A stretch of 42,277 nt of DNA from Legionella sp. (GCA_017306715.1 JAFKHV010000027.1:1-42277), one strand, 5' to 3'. Counted from the stretch's first letter, positions 7,323 through 17,128 are shown. Notes: generated by a model from the sequence alone, not told the origin. Numbers and translations: made by a program.

Positions 7323-7880
7323 CTAATAATTAGCGTTTACATTAGAACTCAGGGATACCGCAGCAGGAGCACGACGATGCTTTACCTCTGAGCGAGAGAA
7401 CATCCCTTGAGTTACTATTGGATTTTCAACAGCGATTATCGGCGAGTTATTCAACGATGGGGCTCCATGCAACTCGGCGTTTAGATTTTGCTCGAGCTCT
7501 TGCTCTCGTCTTCTCTGTAGTTCTTGAATGATCTTATTATTTTCTTCTGCCGTAGTAGTTAATGCGTATAAGCGCGCATTTTGGATGTCAATATCAGCCT
7601 GAAGGTTTGCGATTTGTGTGGCAGAAAGAGCCAATAATGTTTGCTCCTGCTCTCTTGAATAATCGTTTAACCCCCTATTAATCAATCTCACGCCAATAAG
7701 CGTGCCCCCTAAAACTCCCGATGCTGTCGCCAAGGCGGTTACTGGAACAATGAGATAAAGCACTGCCGTCGCGCCGATGGCCGTTAAAGTCGAAATAACA
7801 CCCGTCTCAATAGCCTCTGCCGGTTTATGGGTTGCCCACTGGGTTACTTTTTTCATGTATTGCCACAATTTTTCAAACAT
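7323..7880 (-). CDS. Small membrane protein with coiled coil, second gene of the beta-helix operon
   Basis: This 185-aa protein is of unrecognised family. Two hydrophobic segments (about 27-50 and 52-68, with GAVLYLIV-like and GVLGGTLIGVRLI character) suggest a membrane hairpin. A charged helical region rich in Glu, Gln and Arg follows (about 74-128, ending in QELQRRREQELEQ), and then a disordered tail. An AGAGGT ribosome site stands before the ATG. The gene begins 20 bp after the giant protein's stop and ends 7 bp before the next gene, so the three are almost certainly co-transcribed. It could anchor or chaperone the giant protein; that is inference. Confidence 0.7.
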   Translation of the reverse strand: MFEKLWQYMKKVTQWATHKPAEAIETGVISTLTAIGATAVLYLIVPVTALATASGVLGGTLIGVRLINRGLNDYSREQEQTLLALSATQIANLQADIDIQNARLYALTTTAEENNKIIQELQRRREQELEQNLNAELHGAPSLNNSPIIAVENPIVTQGMFSRSEVKHRRAPAAVSLSSNVNANY

Positions 7881-7900
7881 TGAATACCTCTGTACTACTA

Positions 7901-10900
7901 TTATTGATTACCAAGCCAACGCTCTGCTTGAGCTCTGGCAGAAACTTGCTCCATCATGTCGTTGAAATAATCGACTTCCCATCCATGAAGAATTTTCTGT
8001 TTTTTCATTTTATCGATAAGATGAAGGCCTATCTCATCTTTACTGACAATTTCGTCCATGGCCCGCTCGATTGAACGACTAAATTCAGGATCGAATCCCA
8101 GCCGGAAATTAATCTGTCCATGGCCACCTAATCCTGAAAAAAGCCCTAATTTTACATGAGCCTTAATTTGGGCCTTTTTAGCATCTGCAGTAAAACCGGC
8201 ACCGCCCTGGGCTTTATAACCAATACCTCCAGCACCTTCCACTTGAATCCGAAATTTTAATCCCATGATACTGATACTTGATGATTCGTAAGAGGCACTC
8301 ACTGAAGGTCCCATAACTCCAGCCTCAGCTTGGAACATCAGTTTAATACCTGATGCATTTGAATCTGCTTTGGCTTTAAGCAGTGCCCCCAAACTTCCCC
8401 CATCAATGGCAACGACAACCTGCCCAAAGTCACCTAACTCTGCCACCTCATTTGCTAAATTGAATGTATATTGCTTACCCAGCTCAGCATTAACCCGTAA
8501 TTTTTTATTTTTTGAATCGAGCTGCGCCTCATAAAAAACGCCTTCACCGGAGTCGCCACTGTCTCCTAATTTTAAACGAACGTTGCCTGTTGCAGAGGGG
8601 CTATTTTTAGCAGAGGTCTTGAGCTCTTTGTTTACACTGGTATATTGTCCATTATTGGTTCGATACAATTTCGATTTCCCAGAGGATCCTCGCTTAAAAC
8701 CCAGATCATTCGCGTTCACTTTAGGATTAAAAAGACCACTGCCCAAGCAATCCGCATTATCAATGGACTCCTCTTCTATCATTTCGCCTTCTTCATCAAT
8801 TTCCATTAATTGTTCTTCTGATGAATGCTCATCTAAAATGAATGGATTTGATGCTACTGGGGCGGCATCATCTAGTTCCATTAGGGATGTATCGTTTTGC
8901 TCTTCAAGGTTCCCCGGAACATAATCCTGATTATTGATTGTTTCTAACACTTGAGGTTCCTGATTGATCGGAAGCAAGGAGCGAACCCATTCAAGAGGAA
9001 GATCCAAATTAAAATGACGCTGTTGATGCTCTAGATTTTGACGCAGCTCAGACGAATTGGAGTTAATTTCTTTATTGTGCGCAATCGCTGTAGGTACCCC
9101 TTGTTTACCAAATATTGTGGCGCGGCTGACACTGCGATATTTATCTTTTCCATGAGCCAAATTCACTGTATGCAAGGAATGAGACTGTGCATCTTTCTCT
9201 GCTGCTAATGCAGGATCAGTTAGAATTTTTGTGGCTTCCACAATGTTTCCAGAAAAGCCATAACTTCGCGTATCCGTATAATTCATCAAATGGTCTACTT
9301 TTAACTGCTCCGGAGCAAAACCATTGTACCCATCTGAGGTGACTGCAGCCCCGACTAACTGCGCGCTGTCGACTTTAAATTCTTCAGCACTGATATCGGA
9401 ACGCACGTGGATACCTGCATGTTGATCTACAGTTAAAGCTTGAGATTTACAGCCCTGAACATTTACATAGCCTGTGGTTGAGGCGCTGGTGTTTTGAGCA
9501 GCAGTTTTTGATTCACTTTGCTGGGATGCCACAACTAAATGATTAATTCGTCCGTCAATCGTATTACAGGTGATGTTTGCGGCCTGAAGTTGGCAATCTA
9601 CGGCATTGATAGTTACCCTGTTATTCACCGTCACTACTGCATTTTCAATGTGATGCTTATGGACTTTATGCTGTACCTTGGAGCCGGATAGATCCATTGT
9701 GCCATTGACTCCTAGGCCTAATTGGATCGATTGAGTGTTTGTATCTAAATCAAAGTCTAGTTTTTGTCCGGTGATTTGGACATTTTTGCCTTCAAGATAC
9801 AAATTATTGGCATGGATTGGTACGCCTTGAACATGAATTGCTTCTTTGGCAATAAACGAAACGGTTCCATGTTGATAAATTTCGCCAGCGGATAGGGTTT
9901 CGTAATTCAAGCTGGACTGAGATTGTGTTTGCGTTACGTTAATTTTAGGCACAAAGCCCATGTTTTGGAATAACTGTTTCGGGGTATTGGTCTCTTGTAT
10001 CAAGGTTAAGGAGTTCTGTGCTGCAATACCTGTATTAACAGCGGTTGTCATTTGCGCGAGTGGATCTTCAGAATTTGCTAGCGCGTGAGTGGTATTCTTC
10101 AGGGTTGTAGCAGTATTTTTCAGAAGCTTATCCGGCTGCGACCATTTTTTGGCTGCGTCAGCAAGTGGAGAACCAAAACGCACGGAGCGTTCTTTGGTCT
10201 CCAAAAGGTGTTTTAATGTCGAATCTTCTACTTCTATAGACCCTGCTGGGGCAGCAAAAGTTAAGTCACCCTTTCCCTTGAAACGAACATCGTGCGCGTT
10301 AATATCTCCTTGATTGGCGAATATTTTGGTAGGGCCATCGCCAGCAACAAAGTCCACCAACTCAATGCCCTCATGACGTTCTGTATTGCTTTTTTTATTT
10401 AATCCAAAGAAACTTGTTTTTTGTTTCTGAGTTTCAGTCCGAGTTTTTAAGCCTTTTAATTCTACATCTTTCTGTGCATGAATTTGGGTTCCATTCCCTG
10501 AACTAAATTTTCCCGCAACACCTTTTACTTGCCCTTCATTAGCAACAACAATAATTTTTTCTCCCGCTGCAATATCGGTTACATTGGTGCGAGTCTCTTT
10601 ATGCTGAAACGTTTTACCACTGTAGGTAACACCCAAAGCTTTTTTCTTCTTTTTCCATTTTTCATCAACGTAGGTGTGCGCATCAGCGAGCAGGTTTACC
10701 CCCTTTTCACCCTGCAATATTACATCCCCGTTTGCTCTAATAAGGGCTCCATCGATAGTTAATTTATCCTGCGCCGATATGTGAACATCATGGGTTGTCT
10801 CCACTGTATTACCCGCATTGGCAATAAGTTTTGGCTTGCTATACTCAATCTCTGTATCAAAAGCTCCTTTATATTCACGCTTACGCGATTTAAGCTTAAC

Positions 10901-13900
10901 TTTCTTTCTCGCAGCTACTGAAATAGACTCCTCTGCTTGAACCGTTACGCCGTGTATTGCAACATTTTGCGCTGACTCCAAGTGAATATTTTTTGCATGA
11001 ATTTCTTTACGAATATCTAAGGATTGGTGTGTAGTTTTTAAGTTTCTGTCGTACTTACTATTTTGTTCATGATTTATTTCAATTGCCGCAGCAGAAAGCG
11101 TGAGGTCACAATCACGCGCTATGGACGTATTCAAGGTCACTTTCTGCTCTGTACTTAATTTCAACGAATCGGTAAATGTTTGCTGAACTGCAACGCCTTG
11201 TTGGCTTATAAAATCATCCACTTGCTCCAGCTCTTTAACGGCGATTGTCGCACGCTCACCCTTAATTTTTCCTGCAAGCATGGCTTTATCTGCATGGATA
11301 AACAGATGAGTGGGGGCATCTGCTTGCGATTTATCTGAGATAAGATTTGCCGCCGCACCTAATTCAAATTGTCCTGAAGCAAACTGAAGGTTACCGGTGT
11401 AGGAGCATAAACCATGATGAACAATTTTGTCCGCCACAAACTGAGTCTCTTCGTGCAACATCATGGTGCCAGAGTTCTCTATTTGAGTCGCTGCTAAGCG
11501 TATATTCTTCCCAGTTAATTCACCCTCTTCCTGATTAACGAACCTATCGTTGATGTTGAGTGCAGCGTTGTTGATAGAAGAAAACTTTCCCGCATTAGTA
11601 TAAGTGGTTGCAGTTACGTTCAAATTGGCACCAGATAAAATACCACGGTTAGTGCCTTTCTGTGTCCGATGCGAGACATTCCACCCACCTAAAAAGCCTG
11701 ATTGGGCGCTTAGCCAGGAGTTTTGCGCTATATTTGCACTCAAACTCAGCCCCGCATTTTGCGCGTAATATGAATATGAGATAGAGGAAGGTGCATAGGT
11801 ACTAACCGCAAGCTCACCGAGGGTATTGGACCAATGTCCTGTGTTTCCAGCGCCGGAGTAAGAGTGACTACAAGTCCATTCCTGATAGACATCCAAAACC
11901 GAATTTTTCCACTGACTTAAGTTTAGTAAATTATCCATAAGTCCCAACGATAGAGGCAACAGATCAGACACATCGTGCAGACGATACTGCTGCATCGCGA
12001 GATAAGAATTAAATGCCCCAAGTGCAGCATGATATATTTTAGCTGGTACCTCATCGAGCCTCTCGCTTTGGTTAATCAACTCCATAATGGAAAGACTTCC
12101 ATTAACGAGAGCATTTTTAGCCAAAAACAGAAATGATAACGAATGAGCATAGTTGGGTAATGCTTGCAGGAACACCGTTCGCCCCATTGAGAACAATCGC
12201 TGGTAATTAAAAACATCATTCCACGAGCCGGGTAAATGAGGAAGTTTAAGCCCGGCATTGATACCGAATAAGCTCCGCTGAGTCAGGTCGTATGCTCGCT
12301 CAGAGGCAAATAAATTAAGATGGAATAAGCTTTCTTCCGTCAGTCGCCCGCCACTTGCGATATCCCCTATAGAGTTAATAATTAAGGGGGCTTGAATCAG
12401 GGTATTTTTAACACTATGGATCACTCCAGATCCGTGATTAATCAAAGAAAGAGTGTTTATTTCCAATTCTTTTGCTGAGAGGACACCACTATTAGTTATG
12501 TTATAGGACGCCTTGTAGTGTGCCTTTTCTTGCACACGTATCTGCCCACTATTGTTGATACTTTGCGCAGCAATGCCTAAGGAATCTAATTCAAAGTGGC
12601 CTGAATTATTAAAGTGGGCGGCCTTGAGGTTAAGTTTAGTGCCATCAATGGTGCTATGAGTGGCCGCATGCAGTTTATCGCCTGCATTTATTTGTACATG
12701 GTGCAAATAAACCTGACTGTATGAAGCAAAAACCACATCAGAAATAGCGTGCAAATCTGAAAACTGCGCCTGTATCTCGCCATCCAGACTCATACGCTCA
12801 GCTTCTACATAACTTTCCTGTAGTTCAAAAACACTCTGGTTGTGAGAATTTAACGCCTGAACCCGAACCTCCGCGGCATGTATGTGAAACTGACCTAATA
12901 TGTTCAATTCCGACGCGGTGAGTTTCGAGCCATTAAGTAATTTGCTTTTACCAAATGTACGAAAGGTATGAGTTGAAATTTTTGACTTGTCATCCATGCG
13001 CAAAGATCTCGTAGTGATCAGTTGTTCGTCACTAGCAACCGTACTGGCCGCAAAGTTTTGCGCATACTCAAGAAATAGGATTGATTTTTTGCTGCTGATA
13101 CCCGCTTGCAACCCGACATTTTCACCATGAAAAATCAAAGTTCCCTCAGCCTGGATCTGACTTTCTTGCCACCGATTATTACCTGAAAGAAGTGCTGTTT
13201 GCACCTCAAATAACGCACCACTCTCCGCGACAATTTGTGCGTTAGGAGCGGAATAAATTAAATTCGTGTTCGTTATTTGCGATCCATTTGCCGTTAGGGT
13301 GTGCTTTTCTTGTTGGTGATAATTGCTTTGATAATAACTACCGTCTGTAAAATTAAAATGTCCGAGGCTGTAACTGCTTGGGGTCGCCAGATAAGAATGT
13401 TTGAAAGTAAGCCTGCTTTCCTGAGCTCCATATAAGAGATTATTAATGATCACTTTGCTTTCATCAATCAGACCGATACTGTGATTATGTAAAATATTGG
13501 TTTGTAAATGTGATCTTTTGATACGAGTCTCATAATAGAGGCTTGTCTCTTCAGCGCCGATATCGCACTGCGTAATTGTTGCCCCCTGGTCTTTTAGATA
13601 ATGACTGACAACAAGCTTACTTTCAATAAGATGAACTTCAGCTGAAAGCCCGCAATTATCTGTTGCGAGCTGGCAATTGGTCACAGTTCCTCGACCTTGC
13701 AGGTGGATACTATTGGCATTAAAAAGGCTGTTCTTGGCCCATACCGATGCTGGGGCATCCAACAGCAAAGGTCCGTTTATTTGGAGCTCGCATTGATTTA
13801 ATTCATACCGGAAAGAACCAAAAAAATTTAATCTATCTGTTAATAGTTCAACCTCATTCAAGGAAGTATTCCCCTTAAAGGTTACACCTTCAGCCTCGAT

Positions 13901-14752
13901 TAATAGATTTTTTATTCCAATCTGTGTTGACGTTTCAACGAGCAATTCATTGTGTATAAGGATGCTACTTTGCTCGTAATAATGCTTACACCTCAAAGAA
14001 GCATTACTTAGTAAATTTAACTGCAGGCATTGAAGATAAATGACATCATCTATATCGACAGAATCACTTACCGTGATGACATCTGTTTTACAAAAGAAAG
14101 CTGCTCCGAAATAAGTGGGGCCTGCCAAAAAGATCTGTGGAGCCAGGATTGAGGTATCCTGATGGACATGAATACTCCCTGATGCCTCAAGGCTAAACTG
14201 CTGCTGGCAGATCACCTCTAAGCGGTTAACATGCACATTTCCAAACAATTGCATCTGGTTGCTTTCCAAAATACATACATTACTGCAGGAAAGTTGCCCA
14301 AAAGAATTCAAACCAGTCGTAGTAATTTCTAAGCTCGTCGCATCCAAGCAACCATATACATTCAAAGTTTCGCGCGCCGCAAGAGCAACTTTTGCTCCCG
14401 TCATGGATCCTGAAACCCGTATATTTGCAGCGTTTATACTGACTTCCTGATCTGAAGCTGCAATATCTTGAAGCTCTAAGTCATTCACTGCGTCCACTAT
14501 AAGATGCATTGATGCGGTGGATCCTTGGAGTTTCATGGCCGGCGCATGAGCGTTTAACTGTAAAAAAAGGATGTCATCCTGTTTAAAAAAAGCACCAACG
14601 AGCACTTCGTCTTTGACTAAAAAAGAACATTGAGCCGCAATCAATTGGTCTAAATCGATTATTTGCGCGGATAAAACAACAACCTGTAAATCAGAAATTT
14701 TTTTATTTAGATCCTGTTGGAAGGCAGTTAAACTTTCAGCGTGAACTTTCAT
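7901..14752 (-). CDS. Giant filamentous-haemagglutinin-like beta-helix protein without recognisable export signal
   Basis: The 2283-aa protein consists mainly of short repeating beta strands of FHA/CdiA type, such as INNSGQIRVQEKAHY and FNNSGHFELDSLGIAA. Residues about 1180-1550 resemble haemagglutinin repeats with KTRTETQKQKTSFFGLN spacers. A helical insert interrupts the solenoid at about 837-964. An acidic linker (about 1954-2004, SEEQLMEIDEEGEMIEEES) precedes a glycine-rich, beta-structured C-terminal domain (about 2084-2217, GAGGIGYKAQGGAGF) and a helical end. FHA proteins normally have a signal peptide and an N-terminal two-partner-secretion domain. Here the start (MKVHAESLTAFQQDLNKK) has neither, and no TpsB gene is in the window. 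It heads a three-gene operon. It could be an adhesin, a toxin-delivery stalk or a translocated effector. Confidence 0.8.
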   Translation of the reverse strand: MKVHAESLTAFQQDLNKKISDLQVVVLSAQIIDLDQLIAAQCSFLVKDEVLVGAFFKQDDILFLQLNAHAPAMKLQGSTASMHLIVDAVNDLELQDIAASDQEVSINAANIRVSGSMTGAKVALAARETLNVYGCLDATSLEITTTGLNSFGQLSCSNVCILESNQMQLFGNVHVNRLEVICQQQFSLEASGSIHVHQDTSILAPQIFLAGPTYFGAAFFCKTDVITVSDSVDIDDVIYLQCLQLNLLSNASLRCKHYYEQSSILIHNELLVETSTQIGIKNLLIEAEGVTFKGNTSLNEVELLTDRLNFFGSFRYELNQCELQINGPLLLDAPASVWAKNSLFNANSIHLQGRGTVTNCQLATDNCGLSAEVHLIESKLVVSHYLKDQGATITQCDIGAEETSLYYETRIKRSHLQTNILHNHSIGLIDESKVIINNLLYGAQESRLTFKHSYLATPSSYSLGHFNFTDGSYYQSNYHQQEKHTLTANGSQITNTNLIYSAPNAQIVAESGALFEVQTALLSGNNRWQESQIQAEGTLIFHGENVGLQAGISSKKSILFLEYAQNFAASTVASDEQLITTRSLRMDDKSKISTHTFRTFGKSKLLNGSKLTASELNILGQFHIHAAEVRVQALNSHNQSVFELQESYVEAERMSLDGEIQAQFSDLHAISDVVFASYSQVYLHHVQINAGDKLHAATHSTIDGTKLNLKAAHFNNSGHFELDSLGIAAQSINNSGQIRVQEKAHYKASYNITNSGVLSAKELEINTLSLINHGSGVIHSVKNTLIQAPLIINSIGDIASGGRLTEESLFHLNLFASERAYDLTQRSLFGINAGLKLPHLPGSWNDVFNYQRLFSMGRTVFLQALPNYAHSLSFLFLAKNALVNGSLSIMELINQSERLDEVPAKIYHAALGAFNSYLAMQQYRLHDVSDLLPLSLGLMDNLLNLSQWKNSVLDVYQEWTCSHSYSGAGNTGHWSNTLGELAVSTYAPSSISYSYYAQNAGLSLSANIAQNSWLSAQSGFLGGWNVSHRTQKGTNRGILSGANLNVTATTYTNAGKFSSINNAALNINDRFVNQEEGELTGKNIRLAATQIENSGTMMLHEETQFVADKIVHHGLCSYTGNLQFASGQFELGAAANLISDKSQADAPTHLFIHADKAMLAGKIKGERATIAVKELEQVDDFISQQGVAVQQTFTDSLKLSTEQKVTLNTSIARDCDLTLSAAAIEINHEQNSKYDRNLKTTHQSLDIRKEIHAKNIHLESAQNVAIHGVTVQAEESISVAARKKVKLKSRKREYKGAFDTEIEYSKPKLIANAGNTVETTHDVHISAQDKLTIDGALIRANGDVILQGEKGVNLLADAHTYVDEKWKKKKKALGVTYSGKTFQHKETRTNVTDIAAGEKIIVVANEGQVKGVAGKFSSGNGTQIHAQKDVELKGLKTRTETQKQKTSFFGLNKKSNTERHEGIELVDFVAGDGPTKIFANQGDINAHDVRFKGKGDLTFAAPAGSIEVEDSTLKHLLETKERSVRFGSPLADAAKKWSQPDKLLKNTATTLKNTTHALANSEDPLAQMTTAVNTGIAAQNSLTLIQETNTPKQLFQNMGFVPKINVTQTQSQSSLNYETLSAGEIYQHGTVSFIAKEAIHVQGVPIHANNLYLEGKNVQITGQKLDFDLDTNTQSIQLGLGVNGTMDLSGSKVQHKVHKHHIENAVVTVNNRVTINAVDCQLQAANITCNTIDGRINHLVVASQQSESKTAAQNTSASTTGYVNVQGCKSQALTVDQHAGIHVRSDISAEEFKVDSAQLVGAAVTSDGYNGFAPEQLKVDHLMNYTDTRSYGFSGNIVEATKILTDPALAAEKDAQSHSLHTVNLAHGKDKYRSVSRATIFGKQGVPTAIAHNKEINSNSSELRQNLEHQQRHFNLDLPLEWVRSLLPINQEPQVLETINNQDYVPGNLEEQNDTSLMELDDAAPVASNPFILDEHSSEEQLMEIDEEGEMIEEESIDNADCLGSGLFNPKVNANDLGFKRGSSGKSKLYRTNNGQYTSVNKELKTSAKNSPSATGNVRLKLGDSGDSGEGVFYEAQLDSKNKKLRVNAELGKQYTFNLANEVAELGDFGQVVVAIDGGSLGALLKAKADSNASGIKLMFQAEAGVMGPSVSASYESSSISIMGLKFRIQVEGAGGIGYKAQGGAGFTADAKKAQIKAHVKLGLFSGLGGHGQINFRLGFDPEFSRSIERAMDEIVSKDEIGLHLIDKMKKQKILHGWEVDYFNDMMEQVSARAQAERWLGNQ

Positions 14753-14782
14753 TTATTATCGATATTATGACAAAGTGAGTAA

Positions 14783-14812
14783 ATTTTACCCCAATGAGCC
14801 ATTAATAATCAA
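14783..14812 (-). promoter_or_regulatory. Possible sigma-70 promoter of the beta-helix operon
   Basis: On the reverse strand TTGATT (14807-14812) and TAAAAT (14783-14788) are separated by 18 bp, about 31 nt before the ATG at 14752. The ribosome site before that ATG is weak. Confidence 0.4.
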
Positions 14813-14967
14813 TTTATTTGTTATGAGAACAAATGTGCTGCATGAAATCACATGTCTTAGAAACGATATCTTAATTAATAATTTATAAATTTAGATATAA
14901 AACAAAAATAAATACATACATAGATTCTTGATAATTAATAAGATTATCTTTGAAATTCAAAATACCA

Positions 14968-14997
14968 TTGACAGGTCCCTATGATTACCTGTATTCT
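14968..14997 (+). promoter_or_regulatory. Promoter of the cold-shock gene
   Basis: A perfect -35 TTGACA (14968-14973) and a -10 TATTCT (14992-14997) are spaced 18 bp. Transcription from here would give a 5' leader of about 130 nt before the csp ATG at 15138. That is the length expected of cspA-type leaders that refold at low temperature. A second, weaker start is possible from TTGACC with CCTACA near 15080-15110. Confidence 0.6.
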
Positions 14998-15137
14998 ACC
15001 TGCAGCTAGAAAATGTCTATTATACTTTCAAAATCGTCGTTTTATTCATTTAATCCCACGCTCGATAGTTTTTAATTCTTGACCGGTTCCGGCTAAATTC
15101 GCCTACACAGGCATTAAATAAACACTTAAGGATACTT

Positions 15138-15347
15138 ATGTCTAAAACAGTAAATGGAGTCGTTAAATGGTTTAACGAGTCAAAAGGTTTCGGTTTTATT
15201 GAGCAAGAAGAAGGCCCAGATGTATTTGCTCATTTCAAAAATATTGTAAGTTCTGGCTTTAAGACTTTATCAGAAGGTCAACGCGTACAATTTATCGTAA
15301 CTCAAGGCGCAAAAGGCCCTCAAGCAGAAGAGATTGTTGCTCTATAA
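15138..15347 (+). CDS. Cold-shock domain protein (CspA family)
   Basis: The 69-aa protein is one complete cold-shock domain. It shows [15 protein letters not shown], which contains RNP1 (KGFGFI), and VFAHF as RNP2. Aromatic residues Trp, Phe, Phe and His sit in the nucleic-acid-binding face. Such proteins bind single-stranded RNA and melt secondary structure in the cytoplasm. An AAGGAT ribosome site precedes the ATG. The long leader from the promoter at 14968 is a likely site of post-transcriptional temperature control. The next gene on the strand is the RNA helicase dbpA, which also remodels RNA. The exact paralogue (CspA, C, D or E) cannot be decided. Confidence 0.95.
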   Translation: MSKTVNGVVKWFNESKGFGFIEQEEGPDVFAHFKNIVSSGFKTLSEGQRVQFIVTQGAKGPQAEEIVAL

Positions 15348-15364
15348 TTTGAGTTAAGTTTACA

Positions 15365-15397
15365 AAACCACTATAGCTTTTAAATTTATAGTGGTTT
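15365..15397 (+). terminator. Hairpin terminator-like structure after csp
   Basis: AAACCACTATA (15365-15375) pairs perfectly with TATAGTGGTTT (15387-15397) across an 11-nt AT-rich loop. The T tract after it is poor (GTAAATG), so termination may be partial and could allow some read-through toward dbpA. Confidence 0.55.
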
Positions 15398-15596
15398 GTA
15401 AATGTTCACAAAAATTAAGTTAATGCAGCCAACTTTGCATTCAAAAACATACGAAGAATAAAAAAATTCATACACGGTATAAATAATCCTCAAATTCAAA
15501 CTCTTTCCCATAAAACAGAACTTCTAACAGATTGCTGTCGTGTAAACGATATTCATTGCAACCATATCCCGTGTAAGCACCTATGAGAGAAGCCGC

Positions 15597-17006
15597 ATGA
15601 TGATTACAACAAAAAATACCCCTCAACCGCTATCATTTTCTCAACTTCCGCTTCGGCAAGAACTAATAAAAAGTCTTGTCTCTTTAAATTATGAAAATAT
15701 GACTCCCATTCAAGAGCACAGCCTGCCCATAACGCTTCGAAACGAAGATATTATTGCGCAAGCTAAAACAGGGAGTGGCAAAACGGCTACCTTTGCTCTG
15801 ACTTTATTGAATAATTTAAACACAGCGTTTTTTGCGGTTCAGGCCTTAGTTCTTTGCCCTACGCGAGAACTCTCAGAGCAAGTGAGTCAAGCCATCCGTC
15901 GCTTGGCTTGTTTGATGCCCAATGTGAAAATCATAAATTTATCTGGCGGTATTCCCATGAAGCCTCAACTCGATTCATTACGGCATGGGGCCCATATCAT
16001 CGTGGGCACCCCGGGAAGAATTCTGAAACATTTAAAAAATGACTCATTAAACTTATCACAGGTTAAAACTCTGGTTTTAGACGAAGCAGACAAAATGTTG
16101 GATATGGGGTTTTTTGATGATATTAACCATATTATTTCAATCTGCCCCAGAAAAAGACAAACTCTACTTTTCTCGGCGACGTTTACTGAAGAAATAAAAC
16201 AACTATCCCAACAATTTATGAAGAATGCGCAAGAAGTTCATGTAGAAACGCCTGCTGAAGAAATCGATATTGACCAACACTTTTACGAAGTTGCAAAACC
16301 TGCTCATAAATATTCTGTTCTAAAAGCGTTGCTTCTGCACTATCGACCACTTTCCACATTAATATTCTGCAATACGAAACAACAAACCCTAGAGCTAACT
16401 GAGCAGCTTATTGAGGAAGGTTTCAGCGCGATTGCCTTAAATGGAGATATGGAACAAGTAGAGCGTGATCTTGCAGTCTTGCGTTTTGCCAATCAAAGTT
16501 GTTTGATTCTTGTGGCTACCGATGTTGCAGCACGCGGGCTTGATATAAAAGAACTTGCTGCAGTGATTAATTTCGATCTCGCTTTTGATCACGACGTTCA
16601 TATTCATCGTATTGGCCGAACCGGTCGTACTGGAAGCAAAGGATTAGCCTTAAGTATCACCACCCCCGCAGATGCACCAAGAATTTGCAGTATCGAAGAC
16701 GCTCTTCAGCACCCAATTCAATGGGGAAATATAAATGACCTAACCAGACACCATGATACCCCCCGAATCCCGGAATGGGTGACCCTATGCCTTTATTCTG
16801 GTAAAAAAGATAAAATTCGTCCGGGTGATATCCTTGGAGCATTAACCAAAGATGCAGGGATAGCAGGCGATAAAATTGGTAAAATTAACATCAGCGCTCT
16901 GCACTCGTATGTCGCAATTCATGAAACCCAGGTCGATAAAGCACACCAATACTTACAAAATGGAACCTTAAAAGGTCGCAAGGTTAATGTACGCAAAATA
17001 AATTAA
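15597..17006 (+). CDS. dbpA: ATP-dependent RNA helicase DbpA (DEAD-box)
   Basis: The 469-aa protein has the complete DEAD-box series: AKTGSGKT (motif I), PTRELSEQV (Ia), VGTPGR (Ib), DEADKML (II), SATF (III), DVAARGLDIKEL (V) and HRIGRTGR (VI). The C-terminal domain (about 395-469, KKDKIRPGDILGALTKDAG) is the DbpA RNA-binding domain, which recognises hairpin 92 of 23S rRNA. This distinguishes DbpA from other DEAD-box helicases. It acts in late large-subunit assembly. The start is ATGATG at 15597 with a weak GAGA ribosome site; either Met could be used. It follows the cold-shock gene by 249 bp. Confidence 0.93.
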   Translation: MMITTKNTPQPLSFSQLPLRQELIKSLVSLNYENMTPIQEHSLPITLRNEDIIAQAKTGSGKTATFALTLLNNLNTAFFAVQALVLCPTRELSEQVSQAIRRLACLMPNVKIINLSGGIPMKPQLDSLRHGAHIIVGTPGRILKHLKNDSLNLSQVKTLVLDEADKMLDMGFFDDINHIISICPRKRQTLLFSATFTEEIKQLSQQFMKNAQEVHVETPAEEIDIDQHFYEVAKPAHKYSVLKALLLHYRPLSTLIFCNTKQQTLELTEQLIEEGFSAIALNGDMEQVERDLAVLRFANQSCLILVATDVAARGLDIKELAAVINFDLAFDHDVHIHRIGRTGRTGSKGLALSITTPADAPRICSIEDALQHPIQWGNINDLTRHHDTPRIPEWVTLCLYSGKKDKIRPGDILGALTKDAGIAGDKIGKINISALHSYVAIHETQVDKAHQYLQNGTLKGRKVNVRKIN

Positions 17007-17096
17007 GCTTTCAATTAAAGTCTTGGCTTTTGAGCGCCCAAATTTCCTGGTGCACAAGAATTATCATGGTAAGAAATATCATAGAATAAACAAGAG

Positions 17097-17120
17097 TTCG
17101 GGAGAATATGATCTCCCGAA
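17097..17120 (-). terminator. Terminator hairpin of the PDE effector gene
   Basis: TTCGGGAGA (17097-17105) and TCTCCCGAA (17112-17120) form a perfect 9-bp stem with a 6-nt loop. On the reverse strand it is followed by the T-rich CTCTTGTTTATTC, so it best serves the minus-strand gene ending at 17129. It may also block dbpA read-through. Confidence 0.6.
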
Positions 17121-17128
17121 ACAATACG

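Noticed and set aside
8740..8890. Internal Glu-rich stretch as a Dot/Icm E-block signal
   Set aside because: E-block signals lie near the C-terminus. This acidic stretch is about 280 residues from the end and better explained as a linker.
7901..14752. Contact-dependent inhibition (CdiA) system
   Set aside because: The repeats look FHA/CdiA-like, but there is no signal peptide, TPS domain, VENN-type motif or CdiB gene, and the downstream small genes look membrane/coiled-coil rather than immunity-like.
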